Made by a program: the position numbers and the translations under genes. The notes under the pieces were generated by a model that searched no databases, was not told the DNA's origin, and saw only the letters and a list, made by a program, of their open reading frames with translations. This document shows, in pieces, positions 19,201 to 29,002 of a DNA stretch of 41,863 nucleotides; the stretch's first letter is position 1, and every line of letters starts with the position of its first letter. Origin of the DNA: Candidatus Puniceispirillum sp. (GTDB lineage: Bacteria; Pseudomonadota; Alphaproteobacteria; Puniceispirillales; Puniceispirillaceae); NCBI GenBank assembly GCA_016778895.1, contig JADHOR010000013.1, positions 1 to 41,863 of the forward strand, given 5' to 3'.

Positions 19201-20250
19201 TTATTCTTCGCCATTTCCCGCAGCAAACACGAACGCCTGCGCCGGATCGACCCGAACGCGAACCTGACTACCAACCTCGATAGAGTTAAGCCCGGGTATC
19301 CGCGCATGGAGGTGCAGCACATTACGCCCCGTTGGAACTGAGAAGTGAATAAGCGACGCACGGCCAAGCAAACGAGACTCCATAACCTCGCCAATTACGC
19401 CATCATTGCCGGCGTCGATCAGCATCGCTTCATGTCGGATTACTACACTGGCCGGGCTGCCATCGCTAAGTGTTTTGGGCGCGCGAAACTCACCAAGTGG
19501 GGTGATGACCTTGTCTTTGGCAACAACACCCTCGACCCGGTTTACCTCGCCAAAAAACTCGGCAACAAATGCGCTGCTCGGCTGGCAATAGAGGTTAACT
19601 GGCCGGCCTGTCTGAACAACTTGACCATCACGCAGAACAACAATCCGGTCAGACATGAACATTGCCTCTTCGGCATCATGCGTCACCATAAGGGCAGCGG
19701 CATTCGAGGCTTTCAAGACATGCAGCGTCTGGTCACGTATCCGCTCGCGAAGACGGCTGTCAAGGCCGGCGTAAGGCTCATCAAGCAGAATAACAGCCGG
19801 TTTTGGTGCCAATGCGCGGGCCAAGGCAACCCGCTGTTGCTGGCCGCCTGATAATTCATGCGGGTACATATCGCTGAGTCCGTCGATTCCGACCTCACCC
19901 AGCACTTCAAGGCCCCGCCTAGTTGCCGCGCTGCCTTTTTCCGTCAATCCGAAGATAACATTCTGGATAACTGTCAAATGCGGAAATAGCGCATAATCCT
20001 GAAACATATAGCCGATGCCACGTTGTTCGGGTGGCTGCACAAAATCAGCCGAGGAAATGACCTGGTTATGCAGACAGATGCTGCCATGTTGCGGCTGTTC
20101 AAGCCCCGCTGCTAGGCGTAATAGCGTGGTTTTACCGCACCCAGATGGGCCGAGCAGCGAGACCACCTCGCCCGGTTCGACATGAAAGCTGACGTCACGC
20201 ACCGACAGGCTTCCATTATAGGCATGCCGGATCTGGTCGAATTCAAGCAT
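19201..20250 (-). CDS. ABC transporter ATP-binding protein (FbpC/PotA type)
   Basis: Cytoplasmic ATPase of an importer of the iron(III)/polyamine/sugar class. The 349-residue protein has Walker A GPSGCGKTT (34-42), Q-loop FQDYALFPH (84-91), signature LSGGQQQR (133-140), Walker B AVILLDEP and the switch histidine H191, followed by a C-terminal TOBE-like domain (about 235-345). The LLRLAAGLEQPQHG and YALFPHLTV blocks are closest to FbpC-type Fe(III) ATPases as I recall them. The ATG at 20250 has a GGAGAG site just upstream and overlaps the scpB stop by 8 nt, so it is translationally coupled to scpB. No permease or binding-protein gene is nearby, which makes it an orphan subunit inside a chromosome-segregation/Tat operon. 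The substrate cannot be told. Confidence 0.9.
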   Translation of the reverse strand: MLEFDQIRHAYNGSLSVRDVSFHVEPGEVVSLLGPSGCGKTTLLRLAAGLEQPQHGSICLHNQVISSADFVQPPEQRGIGYMFQDYALFPHLTVIQNVIFGLTEKGSAATRRGLEVLGEVGIDGLSDMYPHELSGGQQQRVALARALAPKPAVILLDEPYAGLDSRLRERIRDQTLHVLKASNAAALMVTHDAEEAMFMSDRIVVLRDGQVVQTGRPVNLYCQPSSAFVAEFFGEVNRVEGVVAKDKVITPLGEFRAPKTLSDGSPASVVIRHEAMLIDAGNDGVIGEVMESRLLGRASLIHFSVPTGRNVLHLHARIPGLNSIEVGSQVRVRVDPAQAFVFAAGNGEE

Positions 20251-20932
20251 TCTGCTCTCCATCATATCCGGCTTCTAGCAAGCCATCCTCGAGGAAATTG
20301 CTGTCGAGCTCGTCATCCATATCGTTATCAAGCTCGTCATGATCAATATCACCGGTTTCGGCTGTTTGATCCATCAATGCACCAAGGATTTGGCCCTTGC
20401 GAAGGAGGCCTGCGGCTTTCAAATCATCCATACCCGGCAAATCAGTGATATCGCCGAGACCAAAATGATCCAGAAAGGCCGGGCTGGTTCCCCAGGTCAA
20501 CGGGCGGCCTGGCGTGCGACGGCGCCCGCGCGGCTTGATCCAGCCAAGTTCAAGCAAGATATCCATCGTGCCTTTTGACAGGCTTATCCCGCGAACCTCT
20601 TCGATTTCTGCGCGGGTAATGGGCTGGTGATATGCAATGATCGCCAACACTTCCAGCGCGGCGCGCGATAATGGGCGCTCAATTTGCTTATGCTGACTCA
20701 ACCGTTCGGCAATCTCAGCTTTGGTACGAAATGCCCATCCATCGCCAACTTTGCACAGCTCGATGCCGCTGGCGCTGTCATAGCGTGCCGAGACCAGTGC
20801 GATAACGTCAGCGATCTCAATATTTTCGGGCAAATGGACGATTAGTTCGCGCTCGCGGATGGGCCGATCGGAAGCAAAGATCAGGGCCTCGATTGTGGCA
20901 GCGCAATCTTGTAGCGGTGACAGCACGGTCAT
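20243..20932 (-). CDS. scpB: Segregation and condensation protein B
   Basis: Winged-helix subunit of the SMC-ScpAB condensin that compacts and separates chromosomes. The 229-residue protein shows IEALIFASDRPI, SRAALEVLAIIAYHQPITRAEIEEVRGI and the RRRTPGRPLTWGTSPAFLDHFGL block typical of ScpB. A C-terminal acidic extension (D/E-rich after about residue 190) goes beyond the conserved core. Its ATG lies one base after the scpA TAG stop. The end overlaps the ABC ATPase gene. Confidence 0.95.
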   Translation of the reverse strand: MTVLSPLQDCAATIEALIFASDRPIRERELIVHLPENIEIADVIALVSARYDSASGIELCKVGDGWAFRTKAEIAERLSQHKQIERPLSRAALEVLAIIAYHQPITRAEIEEVRGISLSKGTMDILLELGWIKPRGRRRTPGRPLTWGTSPAFLDHFGLGDITDLPGMDDLKAAGLLRKGQILGALMDQTAETGDIDHDELDNDMDDELDSNFLEDGLLEAGYDGEQNA

Positions 20933-20933
20933 T

Positions 20934-21716
20934 CTAGTCTCTTACTTTCATGTATAAAGGCGCAAAGTGAGTGTCTTGCCGCAGTCTTAGCACGCCTTCG
21001 CGGGCCAATTCCAGTGATGCCACAAAATGAGACGCCGTTGCCGAGCGTAAATCCAGCGGCGATTGCAGGTCGGCTGGTAAAAAATGCTGTAAAACTGTCC
21101 AGTCGGGGCTGCTGCTGATCAGTTCACGCAGGCGTTTAGCCGCCTCCTCGACCGAAAATAGCCGTGTCGCAGCGATGGTCAAGGTCTCAGCATCTTCAGC
21201 CGAGCGGATATCGCCGTAACATGACAGTAAATCATACAATGTTGCCGTCCAAATGGCCTCGCTGGTGTTTGCAAACTGTTCGGGGGCACCGCGGGCAAAA
21301 CGTTGCTGGCCAAGCCGTGGAAGCGAGGAAAGACGTTTGGCGGCCTGCTGCATTGCCTCAAGTCGCAACAGCTGATAGCGCAGCGCATCTGCCATATCGA
21401 CCATTTCTTCAGCCTGCTCGGGCTCGGGGTCAGGCAGTAAAAGCCGGGATTTCAAATAGGCAAGCCATGCCGCCATGACAAGGTAATCGGCGGCAATTTC
21501 TAGATCGAGTTCGCGCGCACTATTTACAAAGGCCAGATATTGCTCAGCCAACGGCAGGATAGCAATTTTGGTAAGATCAACCTTTTGATCCCGAGCCAGA
21601 TTGAGCAACAGATCAATCGGCCCCTCAAACCCGTCAAGATTGACAAATAATGCCAATTGCACTGACGGGTCTTGCGTTGCCTTATCGTCGTTGAAGCTGT
21701 CGTCGAAATCACTCAT
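20934..21716 (-). CDS. scpA: Segregation and condensation protein A
   Basis: Kleisin subunit bridging the two SMC heads. The 260-residue protein has the N-terminal FEGPIDLLLNLARDQKVDLTKI block and the AADYLVMAAWLAYLKSRLLLP helix that define ScpA, an acidic central stretch, and a C-terminal winged-helix part (FVASLELAREGVLRLRQ). It forms a tight pair with scpB. A 61-bp gap separates it from the SPOR gene, where most alphaproteobacteria carry nagZ. Confidence 0.95.
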   Translation of the reverse strand: MSDFDDSFNDDKATQDPSVQLALFVNLDGFEGPIDLLLNLARDQKVDLTKIAILPLAEQYLAFVNSARELDLEIAADYLVMAAWLAYLKSRLLLPDPEPEQAEEMVDMADALRYQLLRLEAMQQAAKRLSSLPRLGQQRFARGAPEQFANTSEAIWTATLYDLLSCYGDIRSAEDAETLTIAATRLFSVEEAAKRLRELISSSPDWTVLQHFLPADLQSPLDLRSATASHFVASLELAREGVLRLRQDTHFAPLYMKVRD

Positions 21717-21777
21717 AATCGGTGTAATAATGCCAGTTCACAATTGGTTCGGAGGTTGATCAATTTTTATCGGCTAA

Positions 21778-22656
21778 TTATGGACTTGGTTGGATGAATT
21801 TGCGCAGAAAACAATCCTGCCCCGACCGTCGTAGAACGCCACAAATCCTATCTGCATCGCCGCGTGGCAAAGGCACACTTACAATCCGGTAAAAGACACC
21901 ATTACTGCCAGTGTCAACCTTCATGCTTTCAAGCTCAACGTCATTCAGTCTCGATTTATGTTTCTTCGATAGGATTTTAGCCATTTCATCTGCTTTGGCG
22001 GCACTTCTAAACGCCGCCAGCTGGATCATGTAAAGCGGCGCATCACCCTCGATTACGATCACGCGCTTTTTAATCTTCGATGTGGTGGCTTCTTCCGCTT
22101 TTGACTGACTGACTGATGTATCCGCCGATTTTGCAGCTGGCTTAGGCTTTGCCGCTGGTTTAGTCGGATTATCAACATTTGGCTTTGGTGGGGTATCGTC
22201 CTTGGCTGGTTTGGTCTTTGGCAGTGATTTTCTTGGCCCTGTATCCGGCCCGGATATGGCCGATTTTGCCGGATCTGCACTGGCGGCAAGATTGGGCTCG
22301 GTCATTGCTGGCGCAGCCGGTATTGCGGCATTCGCATCGGCCTCAATAACCGGTGGTGGCTCGGGGTTTGGTGCGGCGGGGCGGAGAAATTCGGCTTGGC
22401 TGCCGGCGTTGCTGCCGCCCTTTAGAATATCAACAACAAGCAAATCCTGATGATCAATTTTTTCACCGCCTGGGTCGTCTGGTTTGACCTTGATTGGCCC
22501 TTTTACCGCCTTCACAATAGTCACGTCGGTCGCGGTTTTTGAGATCAGGCTGGGCAGCATGAAATAGGTGGTCATGCCAACAACGACAACAATGCTGGCA
22601 AGAACGGTGAACCATCCCCAATTGACGCCACTCACCTGTTGATCTTGATCGCTCAT
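21778..22656 (-). CDS. SPOR-domain membrane protein
   Basis: A 292-residue predicted inner-membrane protein. It has a short cytoplasmic N-terminus, one membrane helix (WFTVLASIVVVVGMTTYFML, about 15-35), a long Pro/Lys/Ala-rich periplasmic linker (about 90-200), and a C-terminal SPOR domain (about 208-285, MIQLAAFRSAAKADEMAKIL onwards). SPOR domains bind glycan strands lacking stem peptides at division sites, so a role at the septum or in wall turnover is likely. It starts 8 bp after argS and is in the conserved argS-SPOR-scpA order. The linker is low complexity and the exact partner is unknown. Confidence 0.85.
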   Translation of the reverse strand: MSDQDQQVSGVNWGWFTVLASIVVVVGMTTYFMLPSLISKTATDVTIVKAVKGPIKVKPDDPGGEKIDHQDLLVVDILKGGSNAGSQAEFLRPAAPNPEPPPVIEADANAAIPAAPAMTEPNLAASADPAKSAISGPDTGPRKSLPKTKPAKDDTPPKPNVDNPTKPAAKPKPAAKSADTSVSQSKAEEATTSKIKKRVIVIEGDAPLYMIQLAAFRSAAKADEMAKILSKKHKSRLNDVELESMKVDTGSNGVFYRIVSVPLPRGDADRICGVLRRSGQDCFLRKFIQPSP

Positions 22657-22664
22657 CTCGCGCT

Positions 22665-24395
22665 CTACATTTCTTCCAAGGCTTTTATGGATAGCACATT
22701 TAAACCCGTCCGAATAACGAAACTTGTTGCCTTAACAAGCTGGATTCGCGCCGCAGTTATGCTGGCATCATCCTCTACGATAAAGCGCAATGAAGGGTTT
22801 TCCCTTCCGGCATTCCACAACGAATGAAACCGGCTGGCAAGATCAACAAGATAGAAGGCAATACGGTGTGGCTCATGCGCCATTGCGGCAGACTCGACCA
22901 ATTTCGGCCAGCCAACAAGCATTTTAACAACAGCCAATTCAGCCGGATCGCTTATCAGATCAAGATCTGCATTTGTTGGAATGGCCTGATCTTTCTCGAA
23001 CTGGCGAATGACCGAGCACGCCCGCGCATGTGCATATTGAACATAGAAAACTGGGTTATCGCGTGATTGTTCGGTAACTTTTGCGAAATCAAAATCTAAT
23101 GTCTGATCATTGCGCCTTGTTAGCATGATAAAACGTATCACATCAGCACCAACCGCCGCGATCACATCTTCAACCGTGACGAAGGTGCCGGCGCGTTTCG
23201 ACATTTTGACCGGTTGCCCGTTATCAAGCAGATTGACCAGCTGGCATAATTTGATGTCGAGCATATTTTGCTGGCTAGACAATGCGGCAACAGCTGCGGT
23301 CATGCGTTTGACATAGCCGCCATGATCAGCCCCAAAAATATTGATCAACGGGCCTTTGGTCCGATCCAGCTTGTCGAGATGATAGGCCACATCAGCAGCA
23401 AAATAAGTCCATGTGCCGTCAGATTTCTGCAAAGGTCGGTCGGTGTCATCGCCAAAAGCGCTGGCTTTAAACAGCAATTGTTCACGCGGTTCCCAATCTT
23501 CCGGCTCTTTTCCTTTCGGCGGCTGTAAAACACCCTGATAAAGATGTCCATCCTGCTGTAGCTTATCAATCGCGCGCTGTACCGCGCCAGAGCTGACCAA
23601 GGCGCGTTCAGACGAGAATTGATCCATTCTAATCCCAAGCGCCAAAAGGTCGGTTTTGATCCCGGTCATGACGGCGTCGATGGCAAAGCTGCGTAGCGTT
23701 GCAATCCATTCATCCTCGGCTTTGTCGAGATACAAATCACCATCACGTGCCGCAAGCGCCTCGCCAACCTCGCGCAAATATAACCCCGGGTAAAGACCGG
23801 CAGGAATTTCGCCAATATCGTGGCCAAGCGCCTCGCAATAGCGCAGATAAGTTGAGCGTGCGAGCACATCGACCTGACCGCCAGCATCATTGATGTAATA
23901 TTCGCGTGTGACGTTCCAGCCACAAAACTCCATCAATCCTGCTAGGGCGTCGCCAATCACCGCACCGCGGGCGTGGGCGGCGTGTAAGGGGCCAGTCGGG
24001 TTGGCCGAGACAAATTCAATATTGACCGGCTTTCCAGCCCCGATTTCGCTTTTTCCGTAGTGCAGGTCAGCTGCCAGAATATCGGCGATCTCGCGGGTCC
24101 ATAGACGTGTTTCAATGCGTAAGTTCAAAAAGCCTGGCCCAGCGATTTCGACCGCAATTACCCCGTCAATCTTTTCCAACTCGCTAGCGAATAAGCTGGC
24201 GAGGTCACGCGGTGATTTCCCCGCCTGTTTTGCCAGAACCATGGCGGCATTGGTGGCGATATCGCCGTGACTTTCATCACGCGGCAATTCAAAAACAACC
24301 CGGCTGGTATCAAGACCAGCCACCACTTGTTTGGTGGCGACGAGATTGCTGATAATCGTTTGAAACTCGGCTTCAAAGCAGGAAAAAATATTCAT
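22665..24395 (-). CDS. argS: Arginine--tRNA ligase
   Basis: Class I synthetase charging tRNA-Arg. From the ATG at 24395 it is 576 residues. The HIGH-type motif is HAAH at residues 138-141 in [15 protein letters not shown], and the KMSKS-type motif is [11 protein letters not shown]. An N-terminal Add-1-like tRNA-binding domain and the C-terminal DALR anticodon domain ([12 protein letters not shown], then about 450-576) are both present. The frame continues 9 codons upstream to a TTG, which I reject. It directly follows dgt. Confidence 0.96.
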   Translation of the reverse strand: MNIFSCFEAEFQTIISNLVATKQVVAGLDTSRVVFELPRDESHGDIATNAAMVLAKQAGKSPRDLASLFASELEKIDGVIAVEIAGPGFLNLRIETRLWTREIADILAADLHYGKSEIGAGKPVNIEFVSANPTGPLHAAHARGAVIGDALAGLMEFCGWNVTREYYINDAGGQVDVLARSTYLRYCEALGHDIGEIPAGLYPGLYLREVGEALAARDGDLYLDKAEDEWIATLRSFAIDAVMTGIKTDLLALGIRMDQFSSERALVSSGAVQRAIDKLQQDGHLYQGVLQPPKGKEPEDWEPREQLLFKASAFGDDTDRPLQKSDGTWTYFAADVAYHLDKLDRTKGPLINIFGADHGGYVKRMTAAVAALSSQQNMLDIKLCQLVNLLDNGQPVKMSKRAGTFVTVEDVIAAVGADVIRFIMLTRRNDQTLDFDFAKVTEQSRDNPVFYVQYAHARACSVIRQFEKDQAIPTNADLDLISDPAELAVVKMLVGWPKLVESAAMAHEPHRIAFYLVDLASRFHSLWNAGRENPSLRFIVEDDASITAARIQLVKATSFVIRTGLNVLSIKALEEM

Positions 24396-24429
24396 CAATT
24401 CAGGTCTTTTCTCTATCCGCAAGCGGGAA

Positions 24430-25692
24430 TTATCTCAAAATGGGGCCGAGGTCGAACAGGCGTTCATGCTCGACAATGGCATATCGGTCGGTCATCGAGG
24501 CGATATAGTCCGCGATAATACGAGCCCGATCTGTCCTTGTCATGTCACTCAAAGGCTGATTTTCATAAAACTGCCAATCACTCGGTAATGTGTTCGGTTC
24601 GGACATAAACAAATCAAACAGATCTGTCACCACCCGTTTTGCTTTACTGGTCATCCGGTTCACCTTGTAATGCCGCCACATATTTTTAAATAAGAAGGCT
24701 CGTAAGCCCTCAAGGTCTGCCGCCATTTCAGGGGAAAAGCCGATCACCGGCTTGGTGTGACCGCGAATATCATCCACCGTCTTGGCGTTTAATGCGGCAA
24801 GGTTAATGGTGGAAACAGCAAGCATATCCTCAACAAACACCGATATAAGCCGGCGCACCAGCTCGTGCGTTACGCGGCCGAGTTCTAGCTTGCCATGACG
24901 GGATTCGATATCTGCAAGGGCCTTTCCGACCTGTGGTAAAGACCGGATATCATCAATATGAAACAGCTCGGCACGCAGCGCATCGTCAAAATCATGCGAT
25001 AGATAGGCAATGTCATCAGCCAGATTAGCAAGTTGCGCTTCGGCCGATGAGTGAGCCTCCAGCTGTAAATCCATCGCCTTATCCACCGCGATAATCGCTG
25101 GCCGAAGGCTGCTGCGATCCTTGATAGCCCCGTGATGCTTTACGACACCCTCAAGAGTTTCCCATGACAGGTTGAGGCCATTGAAACCGGCATAACGCTG
25201 TTCCAGCTGGGTGAGAACGCGCACAGTCTGTTCGTTGTGATCAAATCCACCATGATCGGCCATTAACCGGTCAAGAGCATCTTCGCCCGCATGACCAAAC
25301 GGCGTATGGCCGAGATCATGTGCAAGCGCGACAGCCTCGGCTAGATCGTCGTTCAAGCCAAGCGCGCGTGCCATTGATCGTGCAATCTGCGCAACCTCCA
25401 GCGAATGTGTCAAACGGGTGCGAAAATAATCACCTTCATGGTAAACAAAGACTTGGGTCTTGTGCTTGAGGCGGCGAAACGCACCGGAATGGATAATGCG
25501 GTCACGGTCACGCTGAAATGGGGTGCGGCTAGTCGGGGAATTATGTTCCTGCTCATCAAGCATGCGGCCGCGACTTGCCGGGCCGTGGCAGGCATAAGGC
25601 TGGAGGGCGCGATGTTCAACAATTTCGGTCAATTGGCACCTGTACCATCTATTTGGTTCATTTGATTGGCTCACTCTTCCAGACGATGACAT
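24430..25692 (-). CDS. dgt: Deoxyguanosinetriphosphate triphosphohydrolase-like protein
   Basis: HD-domain enzyme that removes triphosphate from dNTPs, helping to set dNTP levels. The 420-residue protein has [28 protein letters not shown] and the HD metal site [13 protein letters not shown] ... [17 protein letters not shown], plus a C-terminal antiviral/associated helix domain. It belongs to the shorter class common in alphaproteobacteria. Homologues usually begin near [14 protein letters not shown], so the real start may lie downstream of the ATG used here, which has no good ribosome site. It is the head of the long minus-strand run and is divergent from erpA. Confidence 0.9.
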   Translation of the reverse strand: MSSSGRVSQSNEPNRWYRCQLTEIVEHRALQPYACHGPASRGRMLDEQEHNSPTSRTPFQRDRDRIIHSGAFRRLKHKTQVFVYHEGDYFRTRLTHSLEVAQIARSMARALGLNDDLAEAVALAHDLGHTPFGHAGEDALDRLMADHGGFDHNEQTVRVLTQLEQRYAGFNGLNLSWETLEGVVKHHGAIKDRSSLRPAIIAVDKAMDLQLEAHSSAEAQLANLADDIAYLSHDFDDALRAELFHIDDIRSLPQVGKALADIESRHGKLELGRVTHELVRRLISVFVEDMLAVSTINLAALNAKTVDDIRGHTKPVIGFSPEMAADLEGLRAFLFKNMWRHYKVNRMTSKAKRVVTDLFDLFMSEPNTLPSDWQFYENQPLSDMTRTDRARIIADYIASMTDRYAIVEHERLFDLGPILR

Positions 25693-25735
25693 AAACAAAT
25701 CCAAGATCGTTAATGCCAGTTCCGACCATCGCGTC

Positions 25736-25771
25736 TATCCGCTGCGTTTATTGTATCCGCTGCGCTTACTG
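25736..25771. repeat. Tandem pair of 18-bp repeats in the dgt/erpA gap
   Basis: Two adjacent 18-bp units (TATCCGCTGCGTTTATTG and TATCCGCTGCGCTTACTG) differ at two positions. They lie in the 275-bp divergent region between dgt and erpA. They could be paired binding sites for a regulator or a chance duplication. Nothing else clear is seen in this gap. Confidence 0.6.
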
Positions 25772-25967
25772 TAGGCGTTGCCGAGAAAAACCGCAATCAC
25801 TCCGCAGGTCAGCCCACCCCGTCATCGGATGCTAATCGGGTAATCCTGATCTGCATGTGATCTTGATTTGTGCGCGATCTGGGGCCATATTCGGATAGTG
25901 GCGTAAAAGCGCGCAAGCCCCCTAGGGTTGCCGTCCAAGCCAATGACCGTCAAAGGCAGGCAAAGCA

Positions 25968-26348
25968 ATGAGCGAGCAAAATAACTTTTCAACTGATACT
26001 GCCGTACCCGCACCGCAAAACCAGGGTGTGTTTGGCCTTAGTGAGGCTGCCGCAGGGCGGATTACGCAATTGCTAGAGGGCGAGCCTGCCGGCAGCTTTT
26101 TCCGCGTGGCCGTGCTAGGCGGTGGGTGCTCGGGCTTTCAATATGATTTCAGCATTGATCAAAGCCGCAGCGATGATGACATTGTTTTTCACGCATATGG
26201 GGTAGAAGTCGTTGTCGACGATATGTCGCTGGAACTGATCGACCATGCCGAACTGGATTATGTGCAGGATTTGATGGGGTCATATTTTGCCGTGACCAAT
26301 CCTAATGCAACTGCATCATGCGGTTGCGGCACGTCATTTTCTGTTTAA
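25968..26348 (+). CDS. erpA: A-type iron-sulfur carrier protein
   Basis: Small protein that receives an Fe-S cluster and delivers it to target enzymes. The 126-residue protein carries the three conserved cysteines of the HesB/IscA/ErpA family: C54 in GGGCSGFQY and C118/C120 in the SCGCGTSFSV tail. The first 20 or so residues are a polar extension. ErpA versus IscA cannot be told with certainty, but the dgt-erpA-xthA order is the one seen for ErpA in alphaproteobacteria. xthA begins 5 bp after the stop, so the two are likely cotranscribed. Confidence 0.9.
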   Translation: MSEQNNFSTDTAVPAPQNQGVFGLSEAAAGRITQLLEGEPAGSFFRVAVLGGGCSGFQYDFSIDQSRSDDDIVFHAYGVEVVVDDMSLELIDHAELDYVQDLMGSYFAVTNPNATASCGCGTSFSV

Positions 26349-26353
26349 CGGCA

Positions 26354-27124
26354 ATGCGGATCGCTAGCTGGAATGTGAATTCGATTAAGGCGCGGCTGGA
26401 TATTGTCACTGGCTGGTTGGCCGGTGATACCACTGATGTTTTGTTAATTCAGGAAACAAAATCGCAGGATGTGAATTTTCCGGTTTCAGCCTTTGCCGAC
26501 CTTGGCTGGCACGTCGCTTTTCATGGCCAGAAAAGCTATAACGGTGTCGCAATTGCGAGCCGGTTCCCCATTGAGGATGTCGTCATTGGGCTGGATGGCG
26601 ACAATGCGGATGAACAGGCACGCTATATGGAGGCAACCATCAATGGCGTGAGGGTGGCAACGATTTATCTGCCGAATGGTAACCCTGCCCCCGGCCCTAA
26701 ATTTGACTATAAGCTTGGCTGGATGGCGCGCCTTGAGGCGCGTGCCATGACATTGCTTGGCGATGAGAGGCCAGTTGTGCTTGGCGGCGATTTCAACGTT
26801 ATTCCCGATGATATTGACTGCTATGATCCGGCTGGATGGGCCGGTGATGCCTTAACCCGGCCGGAAAGCCGCGGGGCGTTTCGCCAGCTCTTGCACAAAG
26901 GCTATGCCGACGCCCTGCGCAGCCTTAATCCCAGCGGGGTTTTCTATAGTTACTGGGATTATCAGGCGGGCGCATGGCAGCGCGATCACGGCGTAAGGAT
27001 TGATCATTTGCTGCTTTCGCCAGAGGCGCTTGATCGCATTGAGGATGTTGGCATTGATCGTGCCCCGCGCGGGTTGGAAAAACCGTCTGACCATACGCCT
27101 ATCTGGTGCCAGCTTCGCGCCTAA
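26354..27124 (+). CDS. xthA: Exodeoxyribonuclease III (AP endonuclease)
   Basis: Cuts DNA at abasic sites and removes blocked 3' ends in base-excision repair. The 256-residue protein shows the exonuclease-endonuclease-phosphatase core: IASWNVNSIKARL (metal Asn), LIQETKSQD (catalytic Glu), GVAIASRFPI, YLPNG, VLGGDFNVIPDDID (Asp/Asn) and C-terminal RIDHLLLSPEA and KPSDHTPIWCQL (catalytic Asp-His). The ATG at 26354 is the family start; a longer frame overlapping erpA is rejected. It shares a bidirectional terminator with ilvD. Confidence 0.95.
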   Translation: MRIASWNVNSIKARLDIVTGWLAGDTTDVLLIQETKSQDVNFPVSAFADLGWHVAFHGQKSYNGVAIASRFPIEDVVIGLDGDNADEQARYMEATINGVRVATIYLPNGNPAPGPKFDYKLGWMARLEARAMTLLGDERPVVLGGDFNVIPDDIDCYDPAGWAGDALTRPESRGAFRQLLHKGYADALRSLNPSGVFYSYWDYQAGAWQRDHGVRIDHLLLSPEALDRIEDVGIDRAPRGLEKPSDHTPIWCQLRA

Positions 27125-27157
27125 TGCCTCGTATCTCATATCAATTGCGCCTGAAAT

Positions 27158-27191
27158 AAAAAAGCCGGATCAATCTGACCCGGCTTTTTTT
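27158..27191. terminator. Bidirectional terminator between xthA and ilvD
   Basis: The stem AAAAAAGCCGG / CCGGCTTTTTT with an 11-nt loop is flanked by an A-run on the left and a T-run on the right. It therefore serves the convergent genes on both strands. Confidence 0.9.
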
Positions 27192-27208
27192 CAAATGCAC
27201 CCGACGAT

Positions 27209-28939
27209 TTAGATGTCGGCATACATATGGGTTTCAGCTTTGCCGCCCGGATGCGTCAACGCGCCTTTTTCGGCAGAACCTACAGTCTGTGCATATTTCC
27301 AGATTGCCCCCGAATTATAGTCGGTTCCGCGCGGCTGCCATGCGGCGCGGCGCTTGGCAAGTTCGGCCTCGTCAAGATCGACCTCGATCGTGCCAGTTTC
27401 GGCGTCAATGGTGATGGTGTCACCATCCTGCAATAGGCCTATCGGCCCCCCAACAGCTGCTTCTGGGCCGACATGACCGACACAAAAACCGCGTGTTGCG
27501 CCCGAAAAACGCCCATCTGTGATCAGGGCGACCGTGTCACCAGCGCCCTGCCCATAAAGTGCGGCGGTCGTTGCCAGCATTTCGCGCATTCCCGGGCCAC
27601 CTTTTGGGCCCTCATAGCGGATTACCAGAACGTCGCCTTCTTGGTAGTCACGGCGTTCAACCGCGGAAAACGCATCTTCTTCACAATCAAAGCATCGCGC
27701 CTTGCCGGTGAATTTGAGGGTTTTCATACCGGCGACTTTTACAATTGCGCCTTCTGGAGCCAGATTGCCGCGAAGCCCAATAACGCCGCCAGTTGGCGAC
27801 AGTGGATCTGCAGTTGTGCGGACAACATCCTGATTTGTCGGGAACTTCACATCAGCTAGGTTTTCGGCAATGGTCTTACCGGTCACGGTGATGCAGTCGC
27901 CATGCAGAAAACCGCCATCAAGCAGGGTTTTCATCAAAATCGGTACGCCGCCAATTTCGTACATATCGCGCGCAACATAACGCCCGCCGGGTTTCAAATC
28001 AGCGATATACGGTGTTTTCTTGAAAATCTCGGCAACGTCATGCAGGTCAAAATCAATGCCACATTCTGAGGCAAGCGCTGGCAAATGCAGGCCAGCATTG
28101 GTTGATCCGCCCGATGCTGCCACAACGGTGGCGGCATTTTCAAAGGCTTTGCGGGTCAGGATGTCACGCGGCCGCAAATTCGCCCGCACCAAATCCATGA
28201 CGATCCGGCCTGAATGATAGGCATACTCATCACGCGACTCATAAGGTGCTGGGGCACCGGCTGAACCGGGGATTGCCAGTCCAATCGCCTCAGAAACACA
28301 AGCCATGGTGTTCGCGGTAAACTGGCCGCCACATGAGCCTGCACTTGGGCAGGCGACGCATTCCAGCTCGTGCAAATCTTCATCCGACATATTGCCGGCT
28401 GCGTGCGCGCCAACCGCTTCAAACACATCCTGAACGGTTACGTCTTTATCCTTGAACCGTCCCGGCAGGATCGAGCCGCCATACATGAAAACTGATGGCA
28501 CATTTAACCGCGCCATTGCCATCATCACACCCGGCAATGATTTATCACAGCCAGCCAGCCCGACAATCGCATCATAACAATGTCCCCGCACGGTCAGTTC
28601 AATCGAGTCGGCGATAACTTCACGGCTGACCAGCGAAGACTTCATGCCCGCATGCCCCATCGCAATACCGTCGGTAACGGTAATCGTGGTGAATTCGCGC
28701 GGCGTGCCAGCATGTTCACGAACACCGCGTTTCGCTGCCTGCGCCTGTCGGGCCAATGCGATATTACAAGGTGCGGCCTCGTTCCATGTTGATACAACAC
28801 CAACTAGCGGCTGGTTGATCTCTTCTTCGGTCATGCCCATTGCATAGTAATATGAACGGTGTGGCGCCTTTTCAGGGCCAACCGAAACATGGCGGCTTGG
28901 CAGATTGCTTTTGTCGATAGGCTTGATGCTGTCAGGCAT
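27209..28939 (-). CDS. ilvD: Dihydroxy-acid dehydratase
   Basis: Fe-S enzyme that dehydrates 2,3-dihydroxy acids to 2-keto acids in isoleucine, valine and pantothenate synthesis. From the ATG at 28939 (AGGAG ribosome site upstream) it is 576 residues. The likely cluster ligands are C58 (EAAPCNIAL), C131 ([11 protein letters not shown]) and C203 ([14 protein letters not shown]). The conserved PCEED-type site appears as [12 protein letters not shown], followed by [17 protein letters not shown] and [11 protein letters not shown]. An upstream extension of 11 codons is rejected. No other branched-chain gene is nearby. Confidence 0.96.
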   Translation of the reverse strand: MPDSIKPIDKSNLPSRHVSVGPEKAPHRSYYYAMGMTEEEINQPLVGVVSTWNEAAPCNIALARQAQAAKRGVREHAGTPREFTTITVTDGIAMGHAGMKSSLVSREVIADSIELTVRGHCYDAIVGLAGCDKSLPGVMMAMARLNVPSVFMYGGSILPGRFKDKDVTVQDVFEAVGAHAAGNMSDEDLHELECVACPSAGSCGGQFTANTMACVSEAIGLAIPGSAGAPAPYESRDEYAYHSGRIVMDLVRANLRPRDILTRKAFENAATVVAASGGSTNAGLHLPALASECGIDFDLHDVAEIFKKTPYIADLKPGGRYVARDMYEIGGVPILMKTLLDGGFLHGDCITVTGKTIAENLADVKFPTNQDVVRTTADPLSPTGGVIGLRGNLAPEGAIVKVAGMKTLKFTGKARCFDCEEDAFSAVERRDYQEGDVLVIRYEGPKGGPGMREMLATTAALYGQGAGDTVALITDGRFSGATRGFCVGHVGPEAAVGGPIGLLQDGDTITIDAETGTIEVDLDEAELAKRRAAWQPRGTDYNSGAIWKYAQTVGSAEKGALTHPGGKAETHMYADI

Positions 28940-29002
28940 TTTTAAACTCTCCTTTAAAGTCACCGGCCGCATCCGCGGCCTTATCAGATCGCTGTCTTGG
29001 GC

